From assembly GCF_021353235.1 (NCBI RefSeq), contig NZ_JAJTWT010000001.1, positions 772,637 to 836,636 on the forward strand: DNA of 64,000 nt. Reading direction: 5' to 3'. Below are positions 46,530 through 55,903 of the stretch, in pieces; position 1 is the first letter of the stretch, and each line of letters starts with the position of its first letter. The stretch comes from Pelomonas caseinilytica. Its GTDB lineage: Bacteria; Pseudomonadota; Gammaproteobacteria; Burkholderiales; Burkholderiaceae_C. The notes beneath the pieces were generated by a model that was not told where the DNA came from, ran no database searches, and saw only the letters and a list, made by a program, of their open reading frames with translations. The position numbers and the translations under genes were made by a program.

Positions 46530-47785
46530 CGCCCGGCCGCCCCGGCCACGCGCAGGAAGACGTAGGCGAACCAGGCCACCACGGCGCGGTGCATCATGGC
46601 CCGCAGGCCGGTGCCGCCGCGCTCGCCCACGCGCTGCGAGACGGCGATGGCCGCGTCGATCTCGCCGGCCAGGCGGGCCGTGAAGCCGGCATCCAGCACG
46701 ACGACGTTGGCCTCCAGGTTGACGAGCAGGGACAGCGGGTCGATGTTGGAACTGCCCACCGTGGCCCAGTGGTCGTCCACCACGGCCACCTTGGCATGCA
46801 GGAAGGCCGGCATGTATTCGTAGATCTCGACGCCGTGCCCGATGAGGTCGGCGTAGAGGGCCTCGGCGGCCCAGCCGGCGAGGCGGTAGTCGAGCTTGCC
46901 CTGCAACAGCAGGCGCACGCGCACGCCGCGGTCGGCGGCGCTGCGCAGGGCGTGGCGGATGCGCTGGCCGGGGTAGAAGTAAGGGCAGACGACGTCGACT
47001 CGCTCGCGCGCGCCGCGGATGGCGTCGGCATAGGCGTGCTCGATGGTGCGGCGGCGGCGCAGGTTGTCGCGCAGCACGAAGGCCGCGCAGACCGGCGGCA
47101 GGTGCGGCACCCGCTCGGGCAGACGCTGCGGGCCGCGCCAGATCTGGCTCAGCCACAGGCCGAAGCGGCGGCGCAGCGGCACGTAGTCGATCAGGGCGTC
47201 GTCGAAGTCCCGCCCCAGCCAGGCGCGCGACCAGATGGCCCGCACGCTCTGGGCGACGAGGTCGACCAGGCCGCCGCGCGCCTCGACGGCGAAGTCCAGC
47301 CGCGGCAGCTCGCTGGTGCCGTGGTGCAGGTCCAGGCGGTCGTCGATGACGTTGATGCCGCCGACGAAGGCCACGTCGCCGTCGACGACGCACAGCTTCT
47401 GGTGCAGGCGCCGCAACTGGCCGGGCTGCAGCCAGTGCCACCAGCGGTCCATGGGCCGGAACACCGCCAGGGCCACGCCGCTGGCGGCGAAGCGCTCGCG
47501 CAGCGTCGCCAGGCTGGCGTTGCTGCCGAAGCCGTCCACCACCACGCGCACCCGCACGCCGCGGCGGTGGGCGGCGATGAGGGCGTCCACGAGGGCCAGC
47601 GAGGTCGCGTCGTCGTGGAAGATGTAGGTGGCCAGCCAGACCTCGCTGTGCGCGTGGCGGATGGCGGCCTGCATGCGCGGGAAGAGCTGGTCGCCCCCGC
47701 GCAGCAGCTCGACTTCGTTGCCGCCGACGAAGCCGGCATCGGCAGCCTCGTGGCGCCGTCGGCGCCTCGAGCCCAGGCGCCTCAT
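46523..47785 (-). CDS. clsB: ClsB-type cardiolipin synthase (phospholipase D superfamily)
   Basis: This 420-aa protein has two HKD motifs: H128-K130-D135 (HQKLCVVDGD) and H330-K332-D337 (HAKVAVVDDH). It lacks the N-terminal transmembrane pair of ClsA, as in ClsB. One hydrophobic segment lies at the C-terminus. It makes cardiolipin or phosphatidylglycerol from phospholipids at the inner membrane. The start overlaps the stop of the endonuclease/exonuclease/phosphatase gene (ATGA), forming a coupled nudB-EEP-clsB set, as in E. coli ybhN-clsB-ybhP. Confidence 0.9.
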   Translation of the reverse strand: MRRLGSRRRRRHEAADAGFVGGNEVELLRGGDQLFPRMQAAIRHAHSEVWLATYIFHDDATSLALVDALIAAHRRGVRVRVVVDGFGSNASLATLRERFAASGVALAVFRPMDRWWHWLQPGQLRRLHQKLCVVDGDVAFVGGINVIDDRLDLHHGTSELPRLDFAVEARGGLVDLVAQSVRAIWSRAWLGRDFDDALIDYVPLRRRFGLWLSQIWRGPQRLPERVPHLPPVCAAFVLRDNLRRRRTIEHAYADAIRGARERVDVVCPYFYPGQRIRHALRSAADRGVRVRLLLQGKLDYRLAGWAAEALYADLIGHGVEIYEYMPAFLHAKVAVVDDHWATVGSSNIDPLSLLVNLEANVVVLDAGFTARLAGEIDAAIAVSQRVGERGGTGLRAMMHRAVVAWFAYVFLRVAGAAGRY

Positions 47786-48573
47786 TCGAGGGCCAGCTCC
47801 ACCACGAGGGGCAGGTGGTCGGACATGCGGGCCCAGCTCGGGCCGCGCGGCACCTGCACGGTGGTGCAGCGCAGGCCGCGCAGGTAGACGCGGTCCAACG
47901 CGAAGACCGGCAGCCGCGACGGGAAGGTGGCCGCCCGCGTCATGCCGTGCGCCGGCTGGGCGCGGCGCAGGCCGTGGCCGCGCATGGAGGCGTCCAGCCG
48001 CTCGCCCCAGTCGTTGAAGTCGCCCGCCACCAGCACCGGCGCGCCGGCCGGCACGTGCTCGCGCACGAAGGCGGCGAGCCGCTCGACCTGGCGCACGCGG
48101 CTGGCGTGGATGAGGCCGAAGTGGGCGACGACGGCATGGACGACGACGCCCTGCCAGTGCACCGGCACGTGCAGCAGGCCGCGCTGCTCGAAGGCGTGGT
48201 CGGACACGTCGTGGTGGCCGATGTCGCCGATGGGCCAGCGCGACAGCAGCGCATTGCCGTGCTCGCCGTACTTGGTCACCGCATTGGTTCGGTAGGCCAC
48301 CTCGTAGCCGTCGGGCGCGAGGAACTCGGCCTGGCCCTTGTCCGGCCAGCCGAACCAGGTGCGGTCGAAGTAGGCGGCCTCGCGGTGGTGGAAGAGGCGC
48401 ACCTCCTGCAGGCAGACGAGGTCGGCGTCCAGGGCTTCGACGCCCATCTGCAGGTTGTGGATCTCAAGGCGCCGCGCCGGCCCGAGACCGCGCACGCCCT
48501 TGTGGATGTTGTAGGTGGCCACGCGCAGCACGGCGCCGGGCGCATGGGGACTCGGACGGGCGACGGATCTCAT
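47782..48573 (-). CDS. endonuclease/exonuclease/phosphatase family protein (YbhP-like)
   Basis: The 263-aa protein shows EEP motifs: ATYNIHKGVRG, VCLQEVR, GNALLSRWP, VAGDFNDW and the terminal MSDHLPLVVEL. The family includes phosphodiesterases acting on lipids or nucleic acids. It is coupled upstream to nudB and downstream to clsB by four-base overlaps; in E. coli the homolog ybhP precedes clsB, so a phospholipid-related job is plausible. The ATG at 48573 is set by that overlap. Confidence 0.88.
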   Translation of the reverse strand: MRSVARPSPHAPGAVLRVATYNIHKGVRGLGPARRLEIHNLQMGVEALDADLVCLQEVRLFHHREAAYFDRTWFGWPDKGQAEFLAPDGYEVAYRTNAVTKYGEHGNALLSRWPIGDIGHHDVSDHAFEQRGLLHVPVHWQGVVVHAVVAHFGLIHASRVRQVERLAAFVREHVPAGAPVLVAGDFNDWGERLDASMRGHGLRRAQPAHGMTRAATFPSRLPVFALDRVYLRGLRCTTVQVPRGPSWARMSDHLPLVVELALE

Positions 48574-49046
48574 GGCAGGGACGAAGCAGCGTGGAAGCGC
48601 GGCAGTTGCAGCACGGCCTCGGCATTGGATGGCGAGAAGCAGCGGTCTGCCGCCTCGTGCCAGGGCAACCAGACCCACGATAGATGCTCGCGCGGCGCCA
48701 GCGTCGGGGTCAAGGCCTCGGGCAGCTGTAGGCCGAAGACGTGTTCGGTGTTGCGGGTGACGCCCGGCGCATAACGGTGCCGCCAGTGCGGATAGATGTC
48801 GTAGACGTTGGCCAGGCCCCAGTCCCGCAGCTCGCCGCCGGCCGCGGCGATGTCGATGCCGGTCTCCTCCAGCACCTCGCGGCGCGCGGTCTCGGCCAGG
48901 GGCTCGTCGGCGGTGTCGCGCGAGCCGGTCACGCTCTGCCAGAAGCCCGGGTGGTCGGCCCGCTCGATGAGCAGCACCCGCAGGTCGGGCGTGTGGATGA
49001 CGACGAGGACCGACTCGGGAATCTTGTAGGGCTTGGCCGGCTGCAT
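48570..49046 (-). CDS. nudB: dihydroneopterin triphosphate diphosphatase
   Basis: The 158-aa Nudix protein has the box GSRDTADEPLAETARREVLEETG. Its first spacer is one residue longer than GX5E, while the REVLEET-G part is canonical. The N-terminus (YKIPESVLVVIHTPDLRVLLIERADHPGFWQSVTGS) and TEHVFGLQLP match NudB, which removes pyrophosphate from dihydroneopterin triphosphate in folate synthesis. It is coupled to the EEP gene by ATGA overlap. Confidence 0.9.
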   Translation of the reverse strand: MQPAKPYKIPESVLVVIHTPDLRVLLIERADHPGFWQSVTGSRDTADEPLAETARREVLEETGIDIAAAGGELRDWGLANVYDIYPHWRHRYAPGVTRNTEHVFGLQLPEALTPTLAPREHLSWVWLPWHEAADRCFSPSNAEAVLQLPRFHAASSLP

Positions 49047-49055
49047 GCCGGCAGC

Positions 49056-49853
49056 TTAGCGGGTCGTGGCGACCGCCGGCGGCAGTTCCTTGGCCTGCAG
49101 CTGGCGCACCTGGGCGACGAGCTGGTTGTGGGCGTCGAGGAAGGCCGCGGCGATGACCTTGCCTTCGTTGGAGTTGCTCCAGCCCGCGCCGGCCGCGCCG
49201 CCGAGCTTGCCCAGCACCGCGCCGCTGACGCCGAGGTCGGCCACCTCGACCGAGCCCGTGGCCGCGGCGATCTGCTCGGTGGTCTCGTTGTCGGTCAGCA
49301 GCAGCGCGGCCTGGGCCTGCTTGAGCTTGACCTGCTCGGCCGCGCCCACCAGCTTGTTCAGGTAGGGAATGGCCTGCAGGATGCCGCCGATCTGCCGGCC
49401 GGCGTCGCGCTCGCTGAAGGTCAGGCTGGGCGTGAGGCTGTATTGCGCCTCGTAGCCGCGGCCCTTGTGCACGGTGTTGCCCTGCTGGCGCAGGATGCCG
49501 GCCTCCTTGAGCTCCTGCTCGCGCACCGTGGCCTTGAGGCCGGCGGCGCGGTCGACGACTCGGAAGCACCCGCTCTGCTGGGCCAGCAGGCGCACCAGCG
49601 GCACGGGGCTGGAAGGCAGCTGGTAGCTGCTGGAATAGCTGTAGCCGCCCGGGTTCTCGATCAGGGCCAGCGTGGCGACGGGCGCGTCGCAGCGCACCAG
49701 CTCGCGGCTGGCGTGGTGGGCACCGGCCGGGCCGGCCGAGCCGCTGATGACGGAGCCGCCCTCGCCGAGCGAGGTGGAGGACTTGCCACAGCCGGCGAGC
49801 AGCAGCGCGACGGCTGCGGGGGCGAAGACGGACTGGATGCGGCGTGCAGGCAT
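49056..49853 (-). CDS. CsgG/HfaB-like lipoprotein
   Basis: The 265-aa protein has a lipobox LLLAGC (acylated C22). Its mature part contains elements like those of CsgG-type outer-membrane lipoproteins: LVRLLAQQSGCFRVVDR, the central EAQYSLTPSLTFSERDAGRQ and AVLGKLGGAAGAGWSNSN. CsgG-like proteins form or regulate secretion pores, but no curli genes are present, so the role is unknown. It lies 9 bases upstream of nudB on the same strand. The family call is by pattern only. Confidence 0.6.
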   Translation of the reverse strand: MPARRIQSVFAPAAVALLLAGCGKSSTSLGEGGSVISGSAGPAGAHHASRELVRCDAPVATLALIENPGGYSYSSSYQLPSSPVPLVRLLAQQSGCFRVVDRAAGLKATVREQELKEAGILRQQGNTVHKGRGYEAQYSLTPSLTFSERDAGRQIGGILQAIPYLNKLVGAAEQVKLKQAQAALLLTDNETTEQIAAATGSVEVADLGVSGAVLGKLGGAAGAGWSNSNEGKVIAAAFLDAHNQLVAQVRQLQAKELPPAVATTR

Positions 49854-49956
49854 GACAAGGGTAGGGGCCGGGACGAGGCGGGAGTCTGCCTGCCGCGGGC
49901 ATCGCCCCCGACCCTAGAACGTGGGATGCGGCGGCCGCCCTCCCCCGTCCGCGGGA

Positions 49957-50367
49957 TCACTTGCCGTAGAGCACCATCTGCGTGCAGCGGAACAGGGCCA
50001 TGGTCTTGCCCGTGTCCTTATTCGTGACCACGGCGTCCCAGACCTGGGTCGTGCGGCCGAGGTGGGCAGCCTTGGCCACGCAGGCGATGGTGCCTTCGCG
50101 GGCGGTGCCGAGGTGGTTGGACTTCAGCTCCACGGTCGTGAAACCCACCGCGCCCTCGGGCAGGCTGGCCATGCAGCCGTAGCCGGCGCAGGTGTCGGCC
50201 AGCGTCACGACGCTGCCCGCGTGCAGGAATCCGTTGGGCGCCATCAGCTCGGGGCGCACCGGCAGCTCGGCATGCACCTCGCCGGCGGCCACGTGGGTGA
50301 CGACGATGCCCAAATGGCCGGGCAGGTGGGTGGCGCCGGCTTGGTTGTAGCGGTCGGCGTCGGGCAT
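49957..50367 (-). CDS. PaaI-type hotdog thioesterase
   Basis: The 136-aa protein has the hotdog thioesterase signature NGFLHAGSVVTLADTCAGYG, with the acidic residue in the central helix, and FTTVELKSNHLGTAREG. Such enzymes hydrolyse acyl-CoA or aryl-CoA thioesters. RBS GAGGAGA lies before the ATG at 50367. Context gives no substrate; it follows a metalloprotease gene that ends in its own terminator. Confidence 0.85.
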   Translation of the reverse strand: MPDADRYNQAGATHLPGHLGIVVTHVAAGEVHAELPVRPELMAPNGFLHAGSVVTLADTCAGYGCMASLPEGAVGFTTVELKSNHLGTAREGTIACVAKAAHLGRTTQVWDAVVTNKDTGKTMALFRCTQMVLYGK

Positions 50368-50415
50368 GGGCGTTCTCCTCGCGTCTCTCTCGAAAAACGC
50401 GCCATGGTAGTGACA

Positions 50416-50441
50416 AGAAAAAAGCCGGCGTTGCGGCCGGC
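50416..50441 (-). terminator. rho-independent terminator of the metalloprotease gene
   Basis: Read on the minus strand, stem GCCGGC/GCCGGC with a six-base loop is followed by seven T residues, 24 bases after the metalloprotease stop codon. Confidence 0.9.
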
Positions 50442-50464
50442 CTCCGGAGCAGTGAAGCGACGCC

Positions 50465-53140
50465 TCAGCTGCGCGTGAGCGTGGCCTTGAGCATGCTGCC
50501 CAGCAGGTCCTGCAGTTCCGCCAGATGGGCCTTGGTCTCCACCGACAGCCCGGGCCGGGCCGAGGCCGTGCGCAGGTCGGCGGCCAGCTGGCTGGCGTGG
50601 TAGCGCGCCATCGAGAAGGCGTCGGCGTAGACGGTGGCGGCGTTGGTCGAGCGGTTGAGCTGGGCCTGCAGGCGGCGCAGGTATTCGCGCTGCAGGCTGC
50701 GGCGCATGCGGTCGATCTCGCCGCCGGTCTTGAGCTCGCTGAAGATGGCACCCTGCAAGGTGCCGTAGACCTCGCTGAGCGAGACCGCGCCCTTGCGCTG
50801 CGCCTCGGGCAGGTAGCTGCCCTGCTCGATGAGGCGGCGTGCCGTGTTGGGCGACATCAGCCGGTCGAGCACGCGGCCCTGCAGGGCGGCGACGGCGTCG
50901 GGGATGGACAGCGGCAGGCCGCGGTCCCAGTCGACGTAGTCCACGGGTTGCGTGGCCAGGAACTCGGGGCTGAACTTGAACGAGTTGCTGGACAGCAGGC
51001 CGCTGGCGATGAAGCGCAGGGCCTCGCGCTGCTGGGCGTTGTCCACCGGCTTGAAGGCCGGGCCGCTGCTGACGCCCGGCACCACGCGCTCGGCGTACAG
51101 GCCGCCCACGTACTTGGCGACGTTGTTGGCCGTCATGCCGAGCTGGCGGAAGCCCTCGGCGATGGAGCGGCGGTTGCGCAGCGGGTCGTCGCCCACGGAG
51201 GCCGGGCGGGTCTGCACGCGCTCCCAGAGCTCCTGGCTCAACTTGAGGCGCTTCCTGGCGTAGGCCAGCGGGTCGTCGCCCAGGTCGCGCTGGTTGGTGC
51301 GGGGGTCGAAGCCGTCGTAGGGGCCGCCCACGCCCTGGTCGATGTCGTCGCCGTAGGCGAGCTGGGGCTCGGTCGATCGCGCGGCGATACGGGCCAGCTC
51401 GGCGGCCTCCTGCTCGGGGGCGATGGGCTTGTAGGCGTACTCGATGGCCCAGTAGTCGTAGGCGCCGAGCGTGGTGTTGGTCAGGCTGGCGCGCGGCTCG
51501 CCCTTGAGCGGCAGGTTGTAGGCGTTGTAGTCCATCACCGAGTTGGAGATGCCGTGGGTCTCGGTGTAGGCCTTGTCGCGCAGCTGGGCCTGGGTGACGG
51601 TGGAGGAGGCGCGGAAGTTGTGCTTGAGGCCGAGGGTGTGGCCGACCTCGTGCATCACCACGTCCTTGACCACGGCCTGGGCCAGGGCTTCGGCTTCGGG
51701 ACCGTTCATGTCCATGCCGTCGCGCAGGGCCAGCAGGTCCAGCGCGAAGCCGAGCTCATGCGCCTGGTCGGCCATGTAGCTGCACTGCTGCTCAGCCAGT
51801 TGCTGCTGGCTGCGCTCGCCCATCCAGGCGCCCAGGGCCTGGGCGGGCGGCACGTCGTCGGCGGCCAGGCGGCGCGAGCCGCGGCCGAAGACGTCGCTCA
51901 TGCCGATGTCGGCGTCGAGGATCTCGCCGGTGCGCGGGTCGCGGTTGCTCGGGCCGATGGCGAAGCCCACGTCGGCGCCGGTGAACCAGCGGATGGACGC
52001 GTGCGTGGAGTCCATGTCGTCCCAGTCGGCGTCGTCGGGCTGCTGTTTGGCGACGACGGCGTCCTTGAAGCCGATCTTCTCGAAGGCCTTGTTCCACTCC
52101 AGCACGCCGGCCATGACGGCCTGGCGGTACTTGGCCGGGATGTTCTTGTCCAGCCAGTAGACGATGGGCTGCACGGGCTCGGACAGCGCCGCGGCGGGGT
52201 CCTTCTTCTCGAGGCGCCAGCGGGCGACCATGTGCACGCGCGGATTGGCCTTGAGGTCGTCGCCGAGGTTGCTGTAGTTCTCGGTGAAATGACCCAGGCG
52301 CGGGTCGGCATGGCGCACGGCGGCAGGCGTCTCGGGCAGGGCGCGCAGGCTGTAGACGAAGCTGAAGAACATCGAGCGCGGGTCGGGCGTGGCCTGCGGC
52401 GGCGAGGGCATGGGCACGGGCGTGGGCGTCAGCGGCGGCGCCGGGATGCGCGGCGTGGCGAAGTGCACGCGCGCGGTCAGCGTCGAGACCTGGGCATCGG
52501 CCCGGGTCGCCTCGATGAAGGAGTTGGAGCGGTCGGGGCCGTAGGGCAGGCGGTAGGCCATCTCCAGGCGCGTGGAGTAGCCCGGGATGTCGGCCAGCAG
52601 CAGGCCGCTGGCGTCCACCAGCACCGACTTGCGGTCGGGGTGCTCGGCACTCGCCGCCGGGCCCGCGGTGATGAGGCTGGGCGAGAAGCCCTGCTCGACG
52701 GCGAGCTTGCTGCCGCCGGCATCGGCGCGGAACTTGGTGTTCAGCGCGATGAGCTGGATGTGGTTGCCCACGCGCCGCCACTCGGCGAGTTCGTCGCCCA
52801 GCATCTGGCTGGCGTACAGGCCCCGCTCACCCACGGCGTTGGCGACGTTGACGCTGAACAGGAAGGGCTTGTTGAACTGCTCCTTGGGGATCTCGATCCA
52901 GACTTTCTCGTCCTTGCGCCAGATCGGGAAGAGGCCGGGCTGCTCCTTGGCCCCCTTGATGACCTCGGCGAAGGGCTTGGGCGCCGTCGGATCGGCCGGC
53001 GCCCGCGGAGCGGGGGCCGAGGCCGCGCCGGCCGGCGCGGAGGCGGCGCCGTTGGGTGCCGGGGGGTTCTGGGCCTGGGCGATCGTGGCCATCGCGAGCA
53101 GGGCGGCAGCGGCCAGGGCCGTGCGGGGCATCGAGATCAT
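50465..53140 (-). CDS. secreted zinc metalloprotease (DUF5117/DUF4953 type)
   Basis: This 891-aa protein has a signal peptide (TALAAAALLAMATIAQAQ), a Pro/Ala-rich linker, a DUF5118/DUF5117 region (about 60-330) and a metzincin-like site HEVGHTLGLKH (H497, E498, H501, H507), as in DUF4953 zinc-dependent proteases. Members are periplasmic or exported and poorly characterised. ATG 53140 gives the best signal peptide; 53131 is an alternative. It is monocistronic, with its own terminator, and divergent from yqiA. It lacks a recognisable C-terminal sorting motif. Confidence 0.88.
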   Translation of the reverse strand: MISMPRTALAAAALLAMATIAQAQNPPAPNGAASAPAGAASAPAPRAPADPTAPKPFAEVIKGAKEQPGLFPIWRKDEKVWIEIPKEQFNKPFLFSVNVANAVGERGLYASQMLGDELAEWRRVGNHIQLIALNTKFRADAGGSKLAVEQGFSPSLITAGPAASAEHPDRKSVLVDASGLLLADIPGYSTRLEMAYRLPYGPDRSNSFIEATRADAQVSTLTARVHFATPRIPAPPLTPTPVPMPSPPQATPDPRSMFFSFVYSLRALPETPAAVRHADPRLGHFTENYSNLGDDLKANPRVHMVARWRLEKKDPAAALSEPVQPIVYWLDKNIPAKYRQAVMAGVLEWNKAFEKIGFKDAVVAKQQPDDADWDDMDSTHASIRWFTGADVGFAIGPSNRDPRTGEILDADIGMSDVFGRGSRRLAADDVPPAQALGAWMGERSQQQLAEQQCSYMADQAHELGFALDLLALRDGMDMNGPEAEALAQAVVKDVVMHEVGHTLGLKHNFRASSTVTQAQLRDKAYTETHGISNSVMDYNAYNLPLKGEPRASLTNTTLGAYDYWAIEYAYKPIAPEQEAAELARIAARSTEPQLAYGDDIDQGVGGPYDGFDPRTNQRDLGDDPLAYARKRLKLSQELWERVQTRPASVGDDPLRNRRSIAEGFRQLGMTANNVAKYVGGLYAERVVPGVSSGPAFKPVDNAQQREALRFIASGLLSSNSFKFSPEFLATQPVDYVDWDRGLPLSIPDAVAALQGRVLDRLMSPNTARRLIEQGSYLPEAQRKGAVSLSEVYGTLQGAIFSELKTGGEIDRMRRSLQREYLRRLQAQLNRSTNAATVYADAFSMARYHASQLAADLRTASARPGLSVETKAHLAELQDLLGSMLKATLTRS

Positions 53141-53256
53141 GGAAAAGGCGGTTAGGGATGGAGAAAAGCCCGGCACTGTGGCGGGCGGCGACACTCGCGT
53201 CAATGGGCACCGTCCCGCGTCGCCGGGCCACAAAACTTCACGTCAAAACTTCCGTC

Positions 53257-53847
53257 ATGGAACTCACGCATCTGCTGTATTTGCACGGCTTCCGCTCCTC
53301 GCCGGCCTCGGCCAAGGCGCGGCGCATGGCGGCCTGGGCGGCGACGCGGCCGGGCCTGGCCTTCGCCTGCCCGCAGCTGCCGCCGTCGCCGCTGGAGGCC
53401 ATGGCCCTGATCGGGGGCCTGGTGGCGGGCTGGCCCGCGACGGGCGCGGCCGTCATCGGCAGCTCGCTGGGCGGCTTCTACGCGACCGCCCTGGCCGAGC
53501 AACCAGCCCATCGCGCCTGGCGCGTGGCGGTGCTGAACCCGGCCGTCGACCCGGCGCGCGACCTGGCCCGCCACATCGGCGAGCAGACGGCCTGGCACGA
53601 CCCCGCGCTCAAGTTCGACTTCACCGAACGCCACGTGGCCGAACTGGGGGAGCTCACGCCGCCCGCCCGGCTGACGGCGCCGTCGCGCTACTACGCCCTC
53701 ATCGCCAAGGGCGACGAGCTGCTGGATTGGCGCGAGATGCTGGCCCGCTATGCCGGCTGCGACGGCGAGGTGATCGAGGGCAGCGACCACGGGCTGAGCG
53801 ACTTCGAGGACCACTTGCCGGGCCTCGTCCGCCACCTGCTGGCCTGA
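53257..53847 (+). CDS. yqiA: YqiA/YcfP-type alpha/beta-fold esterase
   Basis: The 196-aa hydrolase has LLYLHGFRSSPASAKA at the N-terminus, nucleophile motif IGSSLGGFYAT and late EGSDHGLSDFEDH with the catalytic histidine. It matches the small YqiA esterases, which act on short acyl or palmitoyl-CoA-like substrates in vitro. It precedes the RNB ribonuclease gene by 18 bases, a conserved Burkholderiales pairing. Confidence 0.87.
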   Translation: MELTHLLYLHGFRSSPASAKARRMAAWAATRPGLAFACPQLPPSPLEAMALIGGLVAGWPATGAAVIGSSLGGFYATALAEQPAHRAWRVAVLNPAVDPARDLARHIGEQTAWHDPALKFDFTERHVAELGELTPPARLTAPSRYYALIAKGDELLDWREMLARYAGCDGEVIEGSDHGLSDFEDHLPGLVRHLLA

Positions 53848-53865
53848 GGCGACAATCGCCGCCCT

Positions 53866-55902
53866 ATGTTTGCGCTGTTTGACGACGCCGGGAAATTCCT
53901 CGCCGGCCGGGTGATGAGCGAGGCCGACGCCTCGATGCAGGTGGAACTCGACTCCGGCAAGCGGGTCAAGGTCAAGGCTGCCAATGTGCTGCTGAAGTTC
54001 GAGCAGCCGGCGCCGGCCGTGCTGCTGGCCGAGGCGCGCGCCCTGGCCGACGAGATCGACCTCGACCTGGCCTGGGAGTTCGCGCCCGAGGGCGAGTTCG
54101 GCTTCGCCGACCTGGCGCGTGACTACTTCGACGCCAAGGCGGGCGTCGTCCAGCAGGCGGCGGCGCTGCTGCGCCTCTTCGACGCGCCGCACTACTTCCG
54201 GCGGGCCGGCAAGGGCCAGTTCAGGAAGGCGCCCGAGGAAACCGTCAAGGCCGCCCTGCTCGGCATCGAGCGCAAGCGCCAGCAGCAACTGCAGATCGAG
54301 GCCTGGGCCGAGGAACTGATGCAGGGCCGCTGCCCGCAACCCGTGCAGGACCAGATCTACAAGATCCTCTTCAAGCCCGACAAGAACGGCCCCGAGTACA
54401 AGGCCGTCGTCGAGGCGAGCAAGCGCAGCCAGCGCGCGCCGCTGGACCTGCTGCAGGCCGCGGGCGCCATCACCAGCGCCTACCAGTTCCACTGGAAGCG
54501 CTTCCTGTTCGAGAACTTCCCCAAGGGCACGGGCTTCCCGCAGCTGACGGCACCCGAGATCAAGGACGAGCTGCCGCTGGCCGGCGTGCGCGCCTTCTCC
54601 ATCGACGACTCCCAGACGACGGAGATCGACGACGCACTGTCCGTTCAGGGCCTGGGCACGGGCACGGTGGTCTTCGGCGTGCACATCGCCGCGCCGGGCC
54701 TGGCCGTGACGCCGGACTCGGCCGTGGACAAGGTGGCGCGCGAGCGCCTGTCCACGGTCTACATGCCGGGCTGGAAGATCACCATGCTGCCCGACGAGGT
54801 GGTGCAGGCCTACACGCTGATCGAGGGCCGCGACTGCCCGGCCGTGTCCATCTACTTCACGATGGACGAGGCCAGCTTCGAGGTCAAGGCGCGTGAGACC
54901 CGGCTGGAGCGCGTGCCCATCGCGGCCAACCTGCGCCACGACAAGCTCGACGGCATCGTCACCGACGCGACGCTGGCGGGCGAGGCCGAGGCCCACTACG
55001 CCTTCGCGCCCGAGCTGGCCTTCGCCTGGCGCCTGGCCCGCCACCTCAAGGCGCAGCGCGAGGTCGTGCGCGGCAAGCCCGAGACCTTCAACCGGCCGGA
55101 CTACAACTTCCGGCTGGCCGGCGAGCGCATGGAGCCGCCCAACGGTTCGGAGTCGGTCGAGATCACGGTGCGCGCCCGCGGCAGCGCCCTGGACCTGATC
55201 GTGGCCGAGGCCATGATCCTGGCCAACTCCGCCTGGGGCGGCTGGCTGGCCGAGCTGGGCCTGCCCGGCATCTACCGCAGCCAGGCCAGCCTGGCGCCGG
55301 GCATCAAGGTGCGCATGGGCGTCAAGGCCCTGCCGCATGCCGGCATGGGCGTGCCGCAGTACACCTGGGCCACCTCGCCGCTGCGGCGTTATGTGGACCT
55401 GGTCAACCAGTGGCAGATCATCGCCTGCGCCCGCCACGGCCGCACGGCGGCGCTGGCCGCGCCCTTCAAGCCCAAGGACGCCCAGCTCTTCTCCATCATC
55501 TCGGCCTTCGAGTCGGCCTACGCCGCCTACAACGGCTTCCAGAACGCCATCGAGCGCTTCTGGACGCTGCGCTGGCTGGAGCAGAACGGCACGACCGAGC
55601 TGACCGCCACCGTCATGAAGGAAGGCCTGGTGCGCGCCGACGAGCTGCCGCTGGTGTTCAAGGCCCTGGGCTGCGAGAGCCTGCCGCGCGGCAGCCAGGT
55701 GAAGGTCCGCATCACGGGGCTGGACGAGATGACGCTGGACGTGCACGCCAGCCTGGTCGAGCGCCTGGACGGCGCGGCCCAGGCCGAGGCGGATGCGGAA
55801 TGCGACGACGAGGAACTGGAAGCGGCGGCGGCACCGATCGCCCTGGCCATCGACGTGAACGACAGCGCCAGCGAGGCCGAGCCGGCCACCGTCCAAAACT
55901 GA
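53866..55902 (+). CDS. RNB-domain exoribonuclease (RNase II/R family)
   Basis: The 678-aa protein has an RNB catalytic core beginning at about residue 240. The metal-binding aspartates are in FSIDDSQTTEIDDALS (D247, D248, D255, D256), and YTWATSPLRRYVDLVNQWQ is the conserved RNA-binding block. The N-terminal cold-shock domains are short or divergent, as in the VacB-like group beside tonB in Burkholderiales, and the C-terminal S1 part is reduced (about 590-640). It should degrade RNA 3' to 5'. It is one base from tonB. Confidence 0.9.
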   Translation: MFALFDDAGKFLAGRVMSEADASMQVELDSGKRVKVKAANVLLKFEQPAPAVLLAEARALADEIDLDLAWEFAPEGEFGFADLARDYFDAKAGVVQQAAALLRLFDAPHYFRRAGKGQFRKAPEETVKAALLGIERKRQQQLQIEAWAEELMQGRCPQPVQDQIYKILFKPDKNGPEYKAVVEASKRSQRAPLDLLQAAGAITSAYQFHWKRFLFENFPKGTGFPQLTAPEIKDELPLAGVRAFSIDDSQTTEIDDALSVQGLGTGTVVFGVHIAAPGLAVTPDSAVDKVARERLSTVYMPGWKITMLPDEVVQAYTLIEGRDCPAVSIYFTMDEASFEVKARETRLERVPIAANLRHDKLDGIVTDATLAGEAEAHYAFAPELAFAWRLARHLKAQREVVRGKPETFNRPDYNFRLAGERMEPPNGSESVEITVRARGSALDLIVAEAMILANSAWGGWLAELGLPGIYRSQASLAPGIKVRMGVKALPHAGMGVPQYTWATSPLRRYVDLVNQWQIIACARHGRTAALAAPFKPKDAQLFSIISAFESAYAAYNGFQNAIERFWTLRWLEQNGTTELTATVMKEGLVRADELPLVFKALGCESLPRGSQVKVRITGLDEMTLDVHASLVERLDGAAQAEADAECDDEELEAAAAPIALAIDVNDSASEAEPATVQN

Positions 55903-55903
55903 A

